64,000 nt of DNA from Verrucomicrobiota bacterium (GTDB lineage: Bacteria; Verrucomicrobiota; Verrucomicrobiia; Opitutales; Opitutaceae): contig QNAI01000001.1 of assembly GCA_003641745.1 (NCBI GenBank), positions 1 to 64,000 of the forward strand, given 5' to 3'. The notes under the pieces are model-generated. The model worked only from the letters and a program-made list of their open reading frames with translations. It had not been told where the DNA came from and searched no databases. How positions within the stretch are numbered: position 1 is the first letter of the stretch; each line of letters begins with the position of its first letter. Shown one piece after another: positions 16,534 to 25,054 of the stretch. Both the position numbers and the translations under genes were made by a program.

Positions 16534-17604
16534 TCACTGTTCGGAAACCAGGACCCGGATCACCTGATCCGCCGTCAGCGTCCAGGTCGGCAACGTCCGG
16601 TCTGCTGCTTCCGAGGCCAGACGGTTGATCAGGTCGTTCCCTTCGAGCAGAATGCGAAGTTCGCGCACCCAGGCGGCATCACCATGAGGATCCACCAAGC
16701 GACACCCACCGCCCTCCGCCGATTCACGATGAGACGGCAGGTCGCTGCAAACGCACGGCGTCCCCATCCAGAGTGCTTCAAGAACCGGCAGTCCGCAACC
16801 TTCGGCCCGCGACGGAAAGATGGAGAAACGGCAGGAACGAATGAGTTCGGCCATTTCCTTATCATCCACCGGTCCCCGGTGGTCAATCGGCCGCCCCATC
16901 CGTCGCATTCGACGGATCTCCGAGACCAATGGCTTTCCAAAATGCGGATTGACGCGCCCGACCAGGTTCAAGCCGAATTGGCAACCCTCCTTCCAAAGTC
17001 GCTCACACGCCCGGAGCAGTCGTACCTGATTCTTCCGAGGTTCAAGGATTCCAACCATCAGAATGGTCGCCAATTCACTCCGATCCACACAACCGATCGG
17101 ACGTTCACCCCCCAGGAAGTCGGCCCCAAGCTGAATCGGACTGATCGAAGCCCTGCAATCTCCGCCCAACCAATCAACGTAACCGGCGAACTCCTCACAG
17201 CTTGATTCAGATACGCCAAAAACATGATCGAAACCCGAGAGCATCTTCATGTAGGACGGGTATCGTGCGACGCTTTGCGGCCAGGTGAACTCCGGGTATC
17301 GCAGCGGAATCGCGTCGTGGAAAACGGCTCCAAAGCGGCAGTCCCCCCGTTCGAGAAAGGCTTGAAAGCCACTCCTCTCGGTGGGAGCAAATGCTTCGAC
17401 CGTCAGGAACCAATCCTCACAAGTAGGCATCACCGTCCGGCGCCGGGTGACATCGAACAAGGCCCGACGTCGGTTATTCCAAACGACGCGGACGAATGAC
17501 TCCCCGAGCAAAGATTCAAGCGATTCGCTCAGACGCCGGGCGGTACGTGTGATACCGGAGGCATGATTCTGCCTCGAAGTCTTGGTAACATCAAAAAAGA
17601 CCAT
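16534..17604 (-). CDS. Glycosyltransferase family 4 (group 1)
   Basis: About 356 aa GT-B enzyme. The C-terminal donor domain shows ILMVGILEPRKNQVRLLRACE, HRGPVDDKEMAELIRSC and the EX7E motif in SRAEGCGLPVLEALWMG. The N-terminal domain is divergent (MVFFDVTKTSRQNHASGITR), as in mannosyltransferases of surface-polysaccharide loci. ATG 17604 is preferred; it overlaps the upstream glycosyltransferase by 14 bp, so the two are translationally coupled. ATG 17634 is an alternative. Confidence 0.87.
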   Translation of the reverse strand: MVFFDVTKTSRQNHASGITRTARRLSESLESLLGESFVRVVWNNRRRALFDVTRRRTVMPTCEDWFLTVEAFAPTERSGFQAFLERGDCRFGAVFHDAIPLRYPEFTWPQSVARYPSYMKMLSGFDHVFGVSESSCEEFAGYVDWLGGDCRASISPIQLGADFLGGERPIGCVDRSELATILMVGILEPRKNQVRLLRACERLWKEGCQFGLNLVGRVNPHFGKPLVSEIRRMRRMGRPIDHRGPVDDKEMAELIRSCRFSIFPSRAEGCGLPVLEALWMGTPCVCSDLPSHRESAEGGGCRLVDPHGDAAWVRELRILLEGNDLINRLASEAADRTLPTWTLTADQVIRVLVSEQ

Positions 17605-18829
17605 TCGACCTGTCACCCCGTGATTCCAGACCACTCAAATGCTCGAACCAGACCTTCATGTTCCTGTCGGCATTAAAGTATCGCTCCACCCAGGTCCGGG
17701 CTTCGAACCGAATCCGGTCCGCCGTCTCCGGGCGATCGAGTACGGTGCGGATGGCAGCGTTCCAGGATGAGGCATCCTCAAGAGGACAAAGGAAGCCCGT
17801 CTTTCCGTCAACCACTGCCTCCGACACCCCTCCACCCGGTGCGGCCAGAACGACTGTTCCCACCGCCATGGCCTCCCCCACAACATTGGGTAGACCATCG
17901 CGATCGCCGCTCCGCGCCACCTGGCCTGTGTGAAGAAGAAAGTCGGCCCTCCGTATTTCATCGATCACCCGGTCGACCGGCAGCCACCCGGTCACATCGA
18001 TCCGGTCGGACAAGTCGAGTTCGACAACCGCCCGTTGAATGGCACCACGCAAGGGTCCGTCACCGATAATTCGCGCGCTGAACGAAAGGTCCGCAGCCCG
18101 CAGGGCGGCGAAGATCTCGATCTGGCGCAGGAACCCCTTCTTCTCCACCAGGCGACCGACCCCGACAAATCGTATATGCGCGTCTGAAACCGCCCGCGTC
18201 CCACAGGCGGGCATGGGCAGAAGTCCACGACGAATCAATACGGTCCGCGCCGGATCCCCACCGATTTCCTTCAGGCGCTCAAGACCGGCAATGGTCGAGG
18301 TTCGAATCCGATCCGCAGCCTGGCATTTCTCGCGCAGAAACCAGTCTCCACCGTGTTCAAACAGGTCATAGGCATGCGCTTCGAAGGTAAACGGTATCCC
18401 ACACAATCGAGAGATCAGCCAAGCCCCCATGGCGGGAAGGCTTCCCCAGACTCCGTGTACCAGGTCGGGGCGATTTTTCCGAAAGTGAGGGGCCTCGACG
18501 ATGCCAAAGCCCATTCCCAGGAGGTTTTCACCCAGGTTGAGGAGTGACGGGTGCAGACCTCGCCCAAGGAGCAGGTGGAGCAGGTCGAAAAAGACCCGGG
18601 GACGTTTCAGCCATTCAGTCGGCAACCGGTAGACCAGACGCCAAAGCCTCCATTTCGAGAATCGCCTGATGGGCAGGTCCGAAAACGAATCCCCGCCACC
18701 GTGCAACGAATGGATCTCAACTTCGACTCCCTGATTGAGGATGGCCAATAATTCGCGCTGTACGAAAGTCTCCGATCTGACCGGAAAGGTCGTATAAAAA
18801 ATCGCGATGCGCCTGGGAGGAGAGACCAT
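17591..18829 (-). CDS. Glycosyltransferase family 4, WcaL/AmsK-like
   Basis: 412 aa GT-B enzyme. The N-terminus IAIFYTTFPVRSETFVQREL matches the SETF(I/V)xxE signature of colanic-acid/amylovoran-type transferases. The donor-binding half has FVGVGRLVEKKGFLRQIEIF and DGLPNVVGEAMAVGTVVLAAPGG. The acceptor may be lipid-linked. Its 3' end overlaps the next glycosyltransferase gene; upstream, a 124-bp spacer separates it from the MGDG-synthase-type gene. Confidence 0.88.
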   Translation of the reverse strand: MVSPPRRIAIFYTTFPVRSETFVQRELLAILNQGVEVEIHSLHGGGDSFSDLPIRRFSKWRLWRLVYRLPTEWLKRPRVFFDLLHLLLGRGLHPSLLNLGENLLGMGFGIVEAPHFRKNRPDLVHGVWGSLPAMGAWLISRLCGIPFTFEAHAYDLFEHGGDWFLREKCQAADRIRTSTIAGLERLKEIGGDPARTVLIRRGLLPMPACGTRAVSDAHIRFVGVGRLVEKKGFLRQIEIFAALRAADLSFSARIIGDGPLRGAIQRAVVELDLSDRIDVTGWLPVDRVIDEIRRADFLLHTGQVARSGDRDGLPNVVGEAMAVGTVVLAAPGGGVSEAVVDGKTGFLCPLEDASSWNAAIRTVLDRPETADRIRFEARTWVERYFNADRNMKVWFEHLSGLESRGDRSNGLF

Positions 18830-18953
18830 GAGCTTCAGGTCTATGGCTTGGAGGACAACCCTGCGAGGATCAACCTCGGATCCCGGAAAGGGTGGGAACC
18901 GGTTCAGAAAAGACCCTGGAACTCATGGGCACATTGATTTGCACCGAGCGGGC

Positions 18954-20144
18954 TCAGGGCGAATCCTCCACGACCTTGGTAGTCGCCGCCTCCCGGGCGA
19001 GTTCCACCAGTTCCTTGATCACGAGTGTCGGGTCCTCGTCATACCTGAGGTTGCAGAACCGCTCTTTCAGGGTCCGGAAGTCCGACGGATGATCGGACCA
19101 GCGCTTGAGCAGGCGCTCGAGGTCTCCCGGCCTGGATATCACTTCAGAAGCCTCATCCTGGGTGAAAAACTTCACGGTCAGCCGTTCCTGGGGCATGATT
19201 CCATTGAACCCATTCAGGATGATCGGGCACCGGTAGTGCATGGCCTTGGCACAAGTCGTCGTACCGCCCCGAGTGATGATAACATCGCTGGCCTGGACGA
19301 GGAGGTGCATCTGCTGGCAGTAGCCTTCAACATGGCATAGGAGTTCAGGATGGCTCTTTCTCCACTCATTGACCCGGAGGAAAGCCCGGTGGTTGCGCCC
19401 ACAGACGACAATAACCTGAAACTTACCCGCAAACTTCGCCACGATCGGCAGGAGATCAAGATGGTTGTTGGCACCGGTTCCGCCGGTTGCGAGAAAGACA
19501 GTAAACCGGGCCGGGTCCAAGCCGAGGGTTTCCCGCTGGAATTCCTGACGGTCCTTCATGATGAACGCCTCCTCGTAGACCCGAGGCTCCATCAGGTGCC
19601 CGCGCACCCGGATCTTTTCCGGAGCCAGGCCCAACTTGGTCGCATAATCACGAGCAGTCTCAGTTCTGGAAATGTAAAGATCTACCGACGGTTCGATCCA
19701 ATTGGTGCTGTATCCATAACCGCCGGAAAACTCGCTGCAGTAGGTCGCGCAGCGTACCCGTGACGGGCCGAGCACTCGACGCGCGGTCTGGAAATAACCA
19801 CGATTGAGGCAATCATGAACGCTGAATACCAGGTGTGGCTTATAGTTCTCCAAAACCTGGGTATAGTAACGGTTGCCGAGAATGACCCCGCTTCGGTTCA
19901 TGAACCGCAATCCCTCGATCAGCAGGTAATACGGATGATGGAGCCAGGGCGCATGCTTCTGAATGAAGTTGTAGAAATGGACCCCAAAGCGATTGAGGAT
20001 CGATGAATCCTCCAACATGCTCTCGATCCTCACCTCGACCGACCAGCCGTAGAGGCGCTTGACCCATTTCGAGAAAGCAACCGCCCGGGCGTCATGCCCA
20101 CCGCCGGTGCTCGAGGTCAATACCAGTATCCGAAGGTTGGACAC
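18954..20144 (-). CDS. MGDG-synthase/UgtP-type glycolipid glycosyltransferase
   Basis: 396 aa. The N-terminus RILVLTSSTGGGHDARAVAF is the glycine-rich acceptor loop of the MGDG_synth/UgtP family (GT28). The C-terminal half has the UDP-sugar motif SDVIITRGGTTTCAKAMHYRCPIILN. These enzymes transfer galactose or glucose to a membrane lipid such as diacylglycerol. In this operon the acceptor could be the product of the alpha-oxoamine pathway. It starts with GTG at 20144, exactly adjoining the TGA of the SDR gene, so translation is coupled. Confidence 0.87.
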   Translation of the reverse strand: MSNLRILVLTSSTGGGHDARAVAFSKWVKRLYGWSVEVRIESMLEDSSILNRFGVHFYNFIQKHAPWLHHPYYLLIEGLRFMNRSGVILGNRYYTQVLENYKPHLVFSVHDCLNRGYFQTARRVLGPSRVRCATYCSEFSGGYGYSTNWIEPSVDLYISRTETARDYATKLGLAPEKIRVRGHLMEPRVYEEAFIMKDRQEFQRETLGLDPARFTVFLATGGTGANNHLDLLPIVAKFAGKFQVIVVCGRNHRAFLRVNEWRKSHPELLCHVEGYCQQMHLLVQASDVIITRGGTTTCAKAMHYRCPIILNGFNGIMPQERLTVKFFTQDEASEVISRPGDLERLLKRWSDHPSDFRTLKERFCNLRYDEDPTLVIKELVELAREAATTKVVEDSP

Positions 20145-20966
20145 TCAGCGAATCCCGAAGTAGCGCCGGGACACCGCCCGAAGCCAGTTCTCAGGCACCA
20201 GGCGAGAGAACAGTGGAGCCAGTCCGGCCTGAAATAATGAACCCGTCCGGACAACTGCATGCCGTTTGCGGCGGAGCGCACGCACCAGGTCGTGAGCCGC
20301 TCGAACAGGATCGGGTGCCGCATTCATGATGGAATCCAATCGTTTCCCCACCCGGGTGATCTGGTTTGTGCGGTCTGGTTTGAATTCACTGATGCCCATG
20401 GTCCGATTAAACGATGTCCGGAAGTCGCCCGGTCTGAAATCCACGATGTATGGTCCCGTCTCCGCAGACTCAATCATTAATCCACGGGCGAATCCCGACA
20501 GGCCTCCCTTGACCGCATTATACCCGCTCATAAAGGGCAGCGGGAACTCGCAGGCCAGAGAAGACAGTATTACGACCGCGGACGGAGTGTGAGCCTGAAG
20601 GTGAGGCATGGCCAGGTGTACCAGGCGCGCGGTACCAATGAGCATCCCCTCAATCTGACTCGCCCACGAATCAAAGCTGGAGTCGGTAAATCCGCCAAAT
20701 ACGCCGTACCCGGCATTGCCGACCACGATGTCAACACCAGGACCTTCGGTCAGCACCCGCTCCCAGAGTCGATCAATGGTCCGGGCATCGGCCAGATCGA
20801 GCACGGCTGGGATAAACCGGTCCCGATCCTGCAGTCGGTCCGGGCTCCGTGAAGTACCCCAGACGGTCAGGCCTTCGGCAATCAGGGCATCGGCAAAGGC
20901 TCGTCCGAGGCCTGAGCTTGCACCCGTCACCAATGCTGAGCGGTAGCCTTGATCGACGAGAGACAC
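20145..20966 (-). CDS. Short-chain dehydrogenase/reductase
   Basis: About 273 aa classical SDR. NAD(P)-binding motif TGASSGLGRAFAD, NAG motif VGNAGYG, catalytic Ser in VVILSSLA and YNAVK as the YxxxK pair. GTG 20966 is chosen because it leaves the usual short N-terminus; the frame is open to 20999, and a TATACT hexamer lies between the two. Probable 3-keto reductase; in this locus it could reduce a 3-keto sphingoid base or a 3-ketoacyl-ACP. The next gene adjoins its stop directly. Confidence 0.85.
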   Translation of the reverse strand: MSLVDQGYRSALVTGASSGLGRAFADALIAEGLTVWGTSRSPDRLQDRDRFIPAVLDLADARTIDRLWERVLTEGPGVDIVVGNAGYGVFGGFTDSSFDSWASQIEGMLIGTARLVHLAMPHLQAHTPSAVVILSSLACEFPLPFMSGYNAVKGGLSGFARGLMIESAETGPYIVDFRPGDFRTSFNRTMGISEFKPDRTNQITRVGKRLDSIMNAAPDPVRAAHDLVRALRRKRHAVVRTGSLFQAGLAPLFSRLVPENWLRAVSRRYFGIR

Positions 20967-21004
20967 GGTCCTAGTATAGTCCGCCAAACAGATTGGCACT
21001 TAGG

Positions 21005-21101
21005 GACGTGGCGTTTTTTCGGAGTTCAAGGCGCGAGGAAGGAGCGAATCCGTAGATTCGTGACTGACGAGCAACGCTGAAGTCGGGAAAAAGACCATGT
21101 C
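21005..21101. repeat. 97-bp imperfect palindrome
   Basis: Outer arms GACGTGGCG plus a T-run (21005-21020) and an A-run plus GACCATGTC (21088-21101) are inverted copies. A perfect inner palindrome GAATC-CGTA-GATTC lies at 21046-21059. Both share the same centre (about 21053). It looks like a REP/MITE-like intergenic element in the 276-bp spacer between the ketoacyl synthase stop and the SDR start. No other copy was found in this window. Confidence 0.55.
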
Positions 21102-21242
21102 TGTTCATTTATCCTATTTCCTTCCACTTTTTGACTCCATCTGTCTCATAATTGCCCTTCCCATAAGTTACAATATGTGCGGCGGCCTGCACTAGTATCT
21201 GATGACGAACGTCCGATTGACGAGTGAAGAATCCGCCCGTCT

Positions 21243-22508
21243 TCAATTCTTCTTCAGGACGATGACCACATTTGACCCGCCAAACCCGCTGCTGTTGCAG
21301 AGGGCGTAATCGGGGGACGTGCCGATCGTCTCCCGCAGGATGGCCACGCCCTCGCACTCGGGGTCGAGGTTCCTGATATGGGCGGATCCCGGCGTGAACC
21401 CGCGCCGCATGCCCAAGGCGACGAATCCCGCTTCCAGAACGCTGGAGAGGGAAAGTCCGTGCCCGGTCAAGGCTTTGGTGCTGCTGACCAGTGGACGGTC
21501 GTGATCGACCCCAAAGACGGATTTGATCGCCCGCACCTCGCTGATATCCCCAATCGAGGTCGAGGTCGCGTGGGCGTTGATATGGTTGATATCGCCCACT
21601 TGAAGGGAAGCGTCATTAATGGCAAGGCGCATGGCGTCCCGCAACCCGATCCCATCAGGGTGCGACATGGCCACGTTATGCCCGTCCGATGCCTGGCCCC
21701 AACCGGCCAACTCGGCGTAAGGAGCCACGCCTCGCCGTTCAACCTCATCTTCGGATTCCAGGACCATGACGCACGCGCCGCCGGTGCCGACAAACCCGGA
21801 TCGATCAACATCGAAGGGCTGGGAAGCCTGGGTCGGATCGGTCTTGAGAGAAAGGGCGCGCATACCCGCAAACGGGAGTATGCTGTAACGGTTACAATCT
21901 TCTGCTCCGACCACGAACACCCTCTTCTGCCGACCGGAACGAATATCCTCCATCGCGTAGCCGATTCCGTGTCCGGAAGAAGCACAGGCCGAGGAAAATC
22001 CACAGGAAACCCCACGAATCTGAAATGCCGCCACGAGGTTGAAATTCAATGTCCCGGCAATCGAAGCAACAATGCCTGTCGGCGAGCAGCGCATGACTCC
22101 AAGGCGGTCCATCCGATCGAAGTTCTGTCTCATCAGAAAAGGGGAACCCGCTGAAGCCGCATAGAGGCCCGTGAGCCCGTTGGATATATCCGGCTGATCC
22201 AGACCGGCATCCTCGATCGCCTGCAGCATCGAGCAATAGGCATAAACCCCATGTGGAGCCAGGCCACGAAGCACCTCCCGTTTGATGCGGTAGCGCTCGG
22301 GATAGGTCCAGTCCTCGAAATCGATCGAGTCCACCTCGAATCCCTTAATCGTCCCCAAGACCTTCACCGGGGAGTCGGGCTTGTCAAAGGGAGGATACTG
22401 CTCGATACCGTGTCGCAGATGGATCAGGCTGTCAGCAACGGCATCTCCATCGTTGCCGATGCTGGAGACGAAACCCATTCCAGTGATGAATACTCTCTGT
22501 TGGGACAT
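21243..22508 (-). CDS. Beta-ketoacyl-[ACP] synthase family protein (FabF-like)
   Basis: 421 aa thiolase-fold condensing enzyme. Catalytic triad of the KAS II type: Cys in SSACASSGHGIG, His in NAHATSTSIGD and His in TGHGLSLSS, plus the C-terminal CNSSGFGGSN. It elongates an acyl chain on ACP. It is distant from housekeeping FabF in details, and it sits behind the ACP-dehydratase fusion and before the SDR. This suggests a dedicated chain-building set like those of aryl-polyene or specialised lipid loci. Confidence 0.88.
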   Translation of the reverse strand: MSQQRVFITGMGFVSSIGNDGDAVADSLIHLRHGIEQYPPFDKPDSPVKVLGTIKGFEVDSIDFEDWTYPERYRIKREVLRGLAPHGVYAYCSMLQAIEDAGLDQPDISNGLTGLYAASAGSPFLMRQNFDRMDRLGVMRCSPTGIVASIAGTLNFNLVAAFQIRGVSCGFSSACASSGHGIGYAMEDIRSGRQKRVFVVGAEDCNRYSILPFAGMRALSLKTDPTQASQPFDVDRSGFVGTGGACVMVLESEDEVERRGVAPYAELAGWGQASDGHNVAMSHPDGIGLRDAMRLAINDASLQVGDINHINAHATSTSIGDISEVRAIKSVFGVDHDRPLVSSTKALTGHGLSLSSVLEAGFVALGMRRGFTPGSAHIRNLDPECEGVAILRETIGTSPDYALCNSSGFGGSNVVIVLKKN

Positions 22509-22583
22509 AGCGTAGGTGGAAACCCAAGCCCTGCAGCAGAATCAAGGGTCCGGCAAGCGTTCAAATACCAAAAGAGCGCCAAA

Positions 22584-22600
22584 CCACTGAACAACAGTGG
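22584..22600 (-). terminator. Weak intrinsic-terminator-like hairpin
   Basis: CCACTG and CAGTGG pair around a 5-nt loop. Read on the minus strand, the hairpin is followed by TTT and, after GGCGC, TCTTTT. It lies in the 197-bp spacer after the ACP-dehydratase gene and could partly terminate transcription before the ketoacyl synthase gene. If strong, it would split the proposed operon. Confidence 0.35.
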
Positions 22601-22705
22601 CATTACAGACGATTCAAGGCAAGCAATGAGACGAGACCGGAGGTCAGGTCAACAAAGGCACAATTGGAACCCCTCAAGGGACCGCACATTCATCGCCGAA
22701 GCGAA

Positions 22706-23698
22706 TCAAGTCCGGTCAATCTTGGCCTCAGCTGCAGCAGGAGTTCCGTTTCGATCGTGGCCGAAATCGTTCTTTGAGTCGACCTCACCCGTTCTTGCAG
22801 GAGGTTCCGACTTCTTGTCCTCCTTTTCAGACTCCACTTCCAAGGCTGCGTAGTCGAAGGTCAGGGTGATTTCCTCGGCATAAGCCGCTTTCTCCTGACC
22901 GACCCGAATCGAGCCCTCAAATGTCGCGAGCGGATGGCGCAGGCGCTTGGGTTTGATCGACAGCTTCAGGACATCGCCCGGCCGGCAAACCCGATGACAA
23001 CGCACGCCTTCACACCCGGTAAAATAAATCGATCCGGCATCGAGCGGTCGTTTGAGTTGGGCGCTCTTGCCGTGCAGAAGAAAAAGAACGGCGAGTTGTC
23101 CGAGCGCTTCCAGAAGAATGGACGCCGGGAAAACCGGGTTTCCCGGAAAATGACCGGAAAGGATATGTTCGTCGCCGGCGATGCGGTATTTGCCTGAAAC
23201 CCAACCGGACGTGAGGGTGGCCTCCTGGAGAAAGAGAAAAGGTGGCTGTTGCGGCATCACCTCGACCAGGTCCTCAATCGAAAGGTACCTTGAGGGTTCC
23301 GGTGGGGGCAATCCTTTGACCTTGTGGTCGATGAAAACCCGGATGTCTCCGACGGTTCTGAGATTTCTCAACTCGTCGTTGGCAATAGAGACATTGAGCA
23401 CCTCTTCAACCAGGATGACGACCTCCATCATGGTCAGCGAATCGAGACCCAGATCCTCGATCACGCGAAGATCCTCATCTGCCTCCCTCAATCGTGAGTG
23501 ATGCTCGGGCTCGACAAAACGCTCGATAATGCCCAGGACAATCGCCGACAAGTGGCTGGCATCGGTTGTTTTGCGAAATTCCAGAGCCGCTTGAAGGGTC
23601 TCCGGAGAGCAACGCTTTAAAGATTCCCGCAAAGACGCCTCGTCGCCACCCGGGGTGGCGGCAGCCGCGCTTGACAGATTCTCGTTTGCAGAAGCCAT
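22706..23698 (-). CDS. Acyl carrier protein fused to FabA/FabZ-like 3-hydroxyacyl dehydratase
   Basis: About 330 aa in two domains. Roughly residues 45-135 form an ACP with the phosphopantetheine site LGLDSLTMMEVV. Residues about 145-290 form a hot-dog dehydratase with the catalytic motif GHFPGNPVFPASILLEALGQ (His and Glu present). The last 40 residues are charged and flexible. Start ATG 23698 (MASANENL); the frame is open upstream to 23860 without a better start. It would carry and dehydrate a growing acyl chain for the KAS that follows. It is divergent from the glycosyltransferase gene at 23866. Confidence 0.85.
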   Translation of the reverse strand: MASANENLSSAAAATPGGDEASLRESLKRCSPETLQAALEFRKTTDASHLSAIVLGIIERFVEPEHHSRLREADEDLRVIEDLGLDSLTMMEVVILVEEVLNVSIANDELRNLRTVGDIRVFIDHKVKGLPPPEPSRYLSIEDLVEVMPQQPPFLFLQEATLTSGWVSGKYRIAGDEHILSGHFPGNPVFPASILLEALGQLAVLFLLHGKSAQLKRPLDAGSIYFTGCEGVRCHRVCRPGDVLKLSIKPKRLRHPLATFEGSIRVGQEKAAYAEEITLTFDYAALEVESEKEDKKSEPPARTGEVDSKNDFGHDRNGTPAAAEAKIDRT

Positions 23699-23865
23699 GT
23701 AGGAAGGTAGTAAGGTTCGGGTGTCAGAATTGTAAACGTTATTTTTCCAACGCAGGATCTGTGCGCAGACGGCGAAAAACAAGGAAGATAACCGCTTGAC
23801 GGTCTCTTTTAGCAGAATCATTGCTGAACAGGGATCGATTTGCGTCTTCCCACGCGTCATTCGCC

Positions 23866-25023
23866 ATGATCGCGATTTCCAAAAAATCTTCAGTATTTGT
23901 CATCACTCACGAATTCTTCCCGATGCGGGGCGGTATCGCCACCTACGTCGAGGAGATGGCTCGCGCCTCGGTCGATTTGGGCTATGAGGTCGAGGTTTGG
24001 GCACCGCATTCCCCTCAAGCCGATGACCGGCATTTTCCCTTTCGGGTGCTCCGAATTCCGCTGAGAGGCACGCAGGACCTCTCCTGCCAGATCAGAATGG
24101 CCCGACAGATGATTCGCGAGCGGCGGCGCCTGCGTAAAGGAATTGTTTATCTTCCGGAGCCGGGTCCGGTCCTGGCCATGACCTACCTGCACTATTTCAA
24201 GGCATTCAAGCCTGCCAGGATGATCATCACTTTCCACGGAACCGAGATTCTCCGTTTCGCCTCCCGACCAGCCGCTCGCCTGCTGGTCCGACAACTCATC
24301 AAAAGGGCGGATCTCGTCACGACCTCATCACGCTTTGCCCATCAACTCCTGAAGAACCATTTTCCGGTTGCGAACTGCAAGACCCGACTGACCCCGTGTG
24401 CCCTTCGGACGGACTTTCGCGCTACGGCCTCAACCCGGAAGTCGGTTTCCGACAAGGTCATCATTCTGACAGTCGGTCGATTGCATCCCAGGAAGGGGCA
24501 GATCCACATTCTGGAAGCGCTCGAGCATCTGCCGGAAGGTCTGCACGATCGTGTCGAATACTGGATCATCGGCCGGGGGGCGAAAGGCAACTACGAAGCC
24601 CGCCTCCGCGAAATGGCAGATCGGTCCCGGGTTGCGGTGACTTTTCTCGGGGTGATCGACAACGATGATCTCGAAACGTTCTACCAGCGGGCCGATATTT
24701 TCGCCATGACCAGCATCAACCACGAGAAAAGCGTCGAGGGTTTCGGCCAGGTTTACCTGGAAGCCTCCGCCTTCGGTCTTCCTGTGGTGGCCCACGATGT
24801 CGGCGGCGTATCCGAAGCGGTCTGCAACGGAAAAACCGGGATTCTGGTGGAACCGCACGACCGCGACGGACTGACTGAGGCGTTTGCACAGCTTATCGGC
24901 AATCCGGACCTCCGACGCTCACTCGGAGAGAATGGGCGTATCTGGGCCCACGACCGCTCGTGGAGTGACTCGGCCCGACTGCTCTATGAACCGGTCGACG
25001 GCCGGGCGATGGAGATTGATTAG
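23866..25023 (+). CDS. Glycosyltransferase family 4
   Basis: About 385 aa GT-B enzyme. N-terminus FVITHEFFPMRGGIATYVEEMARA is the glycine-rich acceptor-side loop. The donor half has ILTVGRLHPRKGQIHILEALEHL, FLGVIDNDDLETFYQRADIFAM and the motif EGFGQVYLEASAFGLPVVAHD. ATG 23866 is preferred over the upstream TTG at 23821. It is divergently oriented from the ACP-dehydratase gene with a shared 167-bp control region, and probably belongs to the same surface-lipid locus. Confidence 0.9.
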   Translation: MIAISKKSSVFVITHEFFPMRGGIATYVEEMARASVDLGYEVEVWAPHSPQADDRHFPFRVLRIPLRGTQDLSCQIRMARQMIRERRRLRKGIVYLPEPGPVLAMTYLHYFKAFKPARMIITFHGTEILRFASRPAARLLVRQLIKRADLVTTSSRFAHQLLKNHFPVANCKTRLTPCALRTDFRATASTRKSVSDKVIILTVGRLHPRKGQIHILEALEHLPEGLHDRVEYWIIGRGAKGNYEARLREMADRSRVAVTFLGVIDNDDLETFYQRADIFAMTSINHEKSVEGFGQVYLEASAFGLPVVAHDVGGVSEAVCNGKTGILVEPHDRDGLTEAFAQLIGNPDLRRSLGENGRIWAHDRSWSDSARLLYEPVDGRAMEID

Positions 25024-25054
25024 GACCGCAGGAGCCTGTCCGGGCAACGGTCCC

